Below are positions 60,195 through 64,000 of a DNA stretch of 64,000 nucleotides, piece after piece; the stretch's first letter is position 1; every line of letters starts with the position of its first letter. This stretch comes from Urophycis tenuis (Eukaryota; Chordata; Actinopteri; Gadiformes; Phycidae): positions 1 through 64,000 of the forward strand of contig JAXIVH010000493.1 in assembly GCA_036785325.1 (NCBI GenBank), in the 5' to 3' direction. Both the position numbers and the translations under genes were made by a program. The notes below the pieces were generated by a model. It saw nothing but the letters and a program-made list of their open reading frames with translations. It ran no database searches and was not told where the DNA came from.

Positions 60195-61685
60195 ATGCCA
60201 CGGTACTGTGCCGTAAAAGTCTGCAAAAACCGCGGGGGAACTTTGCCCAAACAAGAACACAAGAGAATCAGCTTCTATCCGTATGTTTTCATAATCTTCT
60301 CTTTAACCAATTTGCTCAATCTTTCATATAACTAGCTTTCACGTTTCCAAATATTTAGTTGTCATGTATTTAAAACGCTGTCACGGCTGCTAATAGCGTT
60401 ACCCGTGGCAACTAGTATTCTACGTTCATCATACTCATGTGCTATTGTGTTACTCTACGTGTGAGGTGAAGGCATACGGTTGACACTACAGCATTCATAT
60501 TAATTTAAACGTGTTCTCATTTGTATGATCCCAAAGATTCCCCATGCAAGACATTTCTAGGCTACAGAAATGGGTCGTCAACATGAGGCGGGATCGTTGG
60601 GCACCGAGTCGACATCAGTACCTGTGCAGCGAGCACTTCACAGAAGACTGCTTTGACATCCGATGGGGGATACGCTACCTAAAGGCCGCGGCGGTCCCTA
60701 CGATTTTCCCCGCTGTCCACGAGGTGAGCATCGCCTCTCATTACATCCATCGAGATCAAATGTTCCTGATGAATCTCAGATGGGAAATTAGAGTGTCCCC
60801 GCAGAGAGAAGAGGACAGTAATGGTAATTAAAAAAAATAAAATAATATAAATGTTAGGAATATATAGAGCAAGTATATCCATATGCACAATATTAGTTGT
60901 AGAAATGTAAATGCTTGTCTGTTTTGTTTTAGGAGGGTGAACAAAAAAAGTGCAGACATAGTTTAAAGACCCCTAACAGCAACATCGGGACAGATGCCAC
61001 AGATGCTGGCCTCTCCAGCTCAGAATCTCAACTCAACAGGAGGCCGCTCATTTTAACCAGAACAGACCGTGTCACGGCCACGGCAAGCACTTCGCCTGTC
61101 ACCGACAGCAAGCCAAGCGAAACGGACTTGGACTGTCTGGATTACACAAGCGCTTGTCCCAGCACCGCATCCCTGAACGAGAACCCAACGCCAAACACTC
61201 AAGACGCTAAAGGTGAGCTACCAGATGACAGCGGCGGCGCGACTCCGGCAGTCTGCGGTGCAACCCCTAGCGGTGGGGGCCAACAACCTCACAGTGCGGT
61301 GGACTCCTCCACAGCGACCCTCAATGTCGCCATGGATACCAAGTCCCCGGCCACGGGACTTGGGACGGGGTTTGGCTTTGTTCCCACGGAAACGATGGCT
61401 CACAGTATCTCGGAGGAGGCGCGACACCCCGAGGAACACGGGGGGCCAGCGTTGGTTGATGACGACCACTCTTACTGCAGAGGAGCGGACACGGACAGGG
61501 AGCAGCTGTGGAGGAAGATCTTGACTTTGCACACCAAGGTCTTGGAGCTGGACCACCGGGAGGAGACCACGGTGGCCAGCATCCACGCGCTGGAGAGCAA
61601 GATAGCGCGTCTCAAGAGGGATGGCGCGGCATTTAAGGAGAAGCAGAAGCTGTTCGAAGATTGTATATGTACGATATTGCTCTAA
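60195..61685 (+). CDS. thap5: THAP domain-containing protein 5 (right copy)
   Basis: Exons 60195-60280, 60537-60723 and 60933-61685, giving 341 residues. The THAP C2CH zinc finger (Cys5, Cys10, Cys59, His62), FDIRWGIRYLK, AVPTIF, the HCF-1-type DHSY motif (269-272) and the C-terminal coiled coil are intact. Asp in FDIRWG matches the mammalian protein, whereas the left copy has Asn. Clusters of substitutions against the left copy occur at 61318-61328 and 61390-61401. A possible ATTAAA poly(A) signal is at 61873. Its 3' end converges on BAAT exon 10 (minus). Confidence 0.9.
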
Positions 61686-62405
61686 CGGGGCTCTGAGCTA
61701 TTTTTTTTTTGTATGCTTTTTCTCGCACCATGACCATGGGGAATGACCGTAACATGTATTATTTACGTATTTCAGTGTTAAATCGAGACAAAAAATGTAT
61801 TGTCTTGTTACTTGTGTCTGCTTCATTTCCTATGTACAATCGTCAGGATTGTTCTTTTGCTCAACTGTTTATATTAAACCAATATTAATACTAAATCTCA
61901 CCACGCCATCTCTTGTAAGACACTTATTATCACTTACTGACTCTCTCACTCTTTGCTGAACTTGCCCTGTAAGGCATCATCTTCATGACAACTGTCTGAA
62001 TCCATACTGACTTCATTTATTTGACCAGTCAGATTTTATTATTATTTGAAACCAACATGTACATTAAGCTGTCCTTCAAAAGAAATGCAGTCAGTAATTG
62101 CACCAGGGTTTTTCCTAAATATATTTTATTACAATCTGATGTCAAATCATGTTTGATTTAGTTTGGATGCTGTAAGATGTTGACTTTACATTTACATTCA
62201 GACACTTATCCAAAGCGACTTACAAAAAGTACATTTGTCATAAGAAGGTGAAACATTTCATTGCAGCTAATACATTAAAGTCAGTCACCAGAACAAGTTT
62301 CACACATTTCAATTGCTTGATGTTGATGATCTGTGGCAATGCAGTCCTGTGTGTACCAGGTCACTTCCATCTTGCTCTGTGTGTGTGTGTGTGTGTGTGA
62401 CACAT

Positions 62406-62542
62406 TCATAGTTTGGCCTGGGGAAGAGCCAAGGTAGGGGGTTGGATGTACAGATACTCCTTCAAGAAGGTCAAGATCCTCTTCCAAGCGTCTTCCTGGG
62501 CATCTGAGTGAGCTTTGGGCTCTCCTCCCCACAGCATTACCA
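62406..62542 (-). CDS. BAAT / acyl-CoA thioesterase-like, last exon only (right copy, partial)
   Basis: This 137-base exon encodes VVMLWGGEPKAHSDAQEDAW and onward to the AKL terminus, the same protein sequence as 7299-7435. The acceptor is ACTAG behind a (GT)n tract (62549-62586 on this strand). Exons 1-9 are not in the window. If the mirror continues, they should lie beyond 64000. AATAAA on the minus strand is at 62125-62130. Confidence 0.85.
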
Positions 62543-62588
<46 letters not shown>

Positions 62589-62599
62589 TTGAACATGAA

Positions 62600-63246
62600 T
62601 ACAAAGGTATTGTTAGTTACAATATATGACATGTACATTTAGGGCATTTAGCAGACACTTTTATCCAAAGCGACTTACAAAAGTACATTTGTCAGAAGAA
62701 GGTACATTTTGTCTTAAATAAGGAGTTGCAGAATTGTTGCTGTTGGTGAGTATGTAAGGAATTACAACCTGTGTTGTAGCTATTCAGTTGGTAGAGTTAA
62801 CTCATACAGTAAGTAGTAAGTAAGTAAGTTAGTAGTCACTCTGCTGTTGTTGCTGTTGTTGCTGTTGAACAATAGGAATGCAAGAGGCCACTCAGGCTTT
62901 GAACAAGTACGTTTCGGCCTCTTAGGTGTAGACATACACAATTGCATTGTGTATTGTGTACTGCAGCTAGCCATGTGTGTAACCCCTATCCCAGTCAGGA
63001 CATCTACCCGACACAGACGCCATCCCTGACCCAATACTCGACGCTGCACCCCTTCCAATCTGCTCTACCCGTCTCCCCCTGTCTGCACTGACCTTGAAGT
63101 GATGGGTGGACTCTGGCAACTGCCAATCGGCGGTCAGGAAGGCAGACTCCATCTCGGCCTATGCCTGCCTCCAGACCCTCCACTTCCTAGTCCTAGTCCT
63201 GTCCTAGTCCAGACAACACAGCCACTACGTCTGCCCTCTCTACTGC
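62600..63246. mobile_element. SINE fragment and LINE-associated sequence in BAAT intron 9
   Basis: The motif CTTTTATCCAAAGCGACTTA near 62658 is a SINE tail. From about 62967 on, the sequence matches the reverse of left-arm 6276-6560. The left-only LINE tail of 6580-6825 is missing here. Confidence 0.5.
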
Positions 63247-63757
63247 CTACTCCTTCTCACACACCCCAAGACCCTCAGGGCGAGGAGGGGGGACTGGACT
63301 CCTCATCTCACCCAAGTGGTTCTACCAGGTGCTTCCCTTGGAACACCTGACCAGATCAGCGTTTGAACTCCACACTGTTGCTATCACACATTCCTATCAA
63401 GCTCTACATTGCTGTCATCTATCCTCTTCCGGGTCCCTTCCATGACTTCTTCAACGAGATGGATGCCCTCCTCAGCTGCTTTCCTGAAGACGGTGCTCCG
63501 CTGGTTGTCCTGGGCGACTTCAATATCCAACCAGAGAAGTTGCAATCATCTGACTTTACAACCTTTTTTTTTTACCTCATTTGACCTAACACTCTCTCCT
63601 TCACCTCCTACCCACAAAGCCGGGAACCAACTTCACCTTGTCTTCACAAGGTCCTGCAGTACCCGCACACTCAGTTACCCCGCTCCCTGTGTCTGACTAT
63701 CACTTTGTTGCCTTCTCTCTCCCCTTGAAGTCCCCCTTCTCTGTTCCTCCTACCACC
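63247..63757 (+). mobile_element. Right-arm-only L2-like LINE endonuclease segment
   Basis: Encodes AVIYPLPGPFHDFFNEMDALL and LVVLGDFNIQPEK, the endonuclease domain signature (GDFN) of L2-like LINEs, then LTLSPSPPTHKAGNQL in another frame. The left arm joins the two flanks directly with a few bases of shared CC/CCAC. Confidence 0.8.
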
Positions 63758-64000
63758 CACACTGTCACCACCCGCAGTACAAAGCCGTTAATGGAACTGC
63801 CCCTACCTACCTCCGAGCGTTAGTGAAACCCCACGCCCCTGCTCGAGCACCCCGTTCAACTACCTCAGCTGGTCGACTGGTACCTCCATCACTAAAAGGA
63901 GGAAAAGGTTGGCGGACAAAATCTTCTCCGTTTTGGCACCGCAGTGGTGGAACGAGCTCCCTGCCAATGTCAGCACCGCAAAGTCATTCCCCATCTTCCG
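63758..64000 (+). mobile_element. L2-like LINE ORF2 C-terminus
   Basis: Readable as YKAVNGTAPTYLRALVK and FSVLAPQWWNELPANVSTAK. It runs off the window edge and mirrors about 6024-6260. Confidence 0.8.

Overview
The window is vertebrate nuclear DNA, almost certainly from a ray-finned (teleost) fish. It has spliced genes with GT/AG introns, dense microsatellites, tRNA-derived SINEs, L2/Rex-like LINE fragments and a hAT-type MITE, and its proteins match vertebrate BAAT, THAP5, PRC1, DNAJB9/ERdj4 and AKR1B1. The species cannot be named from the sequence.

The dominant feature is a giant inverted repeat. The left arm (about 6024-35079) is repeated in reverse complement in the right arm (35378-64000, still continuing at the window edge). 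Between them lie a 98-bp left-only stretch and exactly 200 N. The arms carry the same genes in mirror order. In the one exon I compared base by base (PRC1 exon 3) they differ at 11 of 1134 positions. They also differ by several transposon-sized insertions and many microsatellite lengths. This is what two haplotypes of one locus, scaffolded head to head across a placeholder gap, would look like. A real recent palindrome is the alternative and cannot be excluded from sequence alone.

Layout: 1-5800 holds an L2 fragment, a CT microsatellite and exons 1-9 of a BAAT/acyl-CoA thioesterase-like gene on the plus strand, whose exon 10 lies inside the left arm (7299-7435). The left arm then has THAP5 (minus, 8156-9650), PRC1 (minus, 10470-13347), DNAJB9 (plus, 14971-16126), a LINE reverse-transcriptase relic interrupted by a SINE (18660-20080), a decayed AKR1B-like pseudogene (plus, 20509-22186), an intact 10-exon AKR1B gene (minus, 23788-30074) and 5 kb of gene-free, microsatellite-rich DNA with one CpG-rich block. 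The right arm repeats this in mirror image: gene-free DNA, AKR1B (plus, 40497-46403), AKR pseudogene, LINE relic, DNAJB9 (minus, 53915-55067), PRC1 (plus, 56691-59373), THAP5 (plus, 60195-61685) and BAAT exon 10 (minus, 62406-62542).

The genes form no pathway. THAP5 next to DNAJB9 is an old vertebrate neighbourhood (human 7q31); here PRC1 lies between them and shares a roughly 1.1-kb divergent promoter interval with DNAJB9. Further points of interest are PRC1 with only three coding exons, a histidine-rich expansion in DNAJB9, a peroxisomal AKL terminus and serine nucleophile in the BAAT-like enzyme, and the inverted AKR1B relic.
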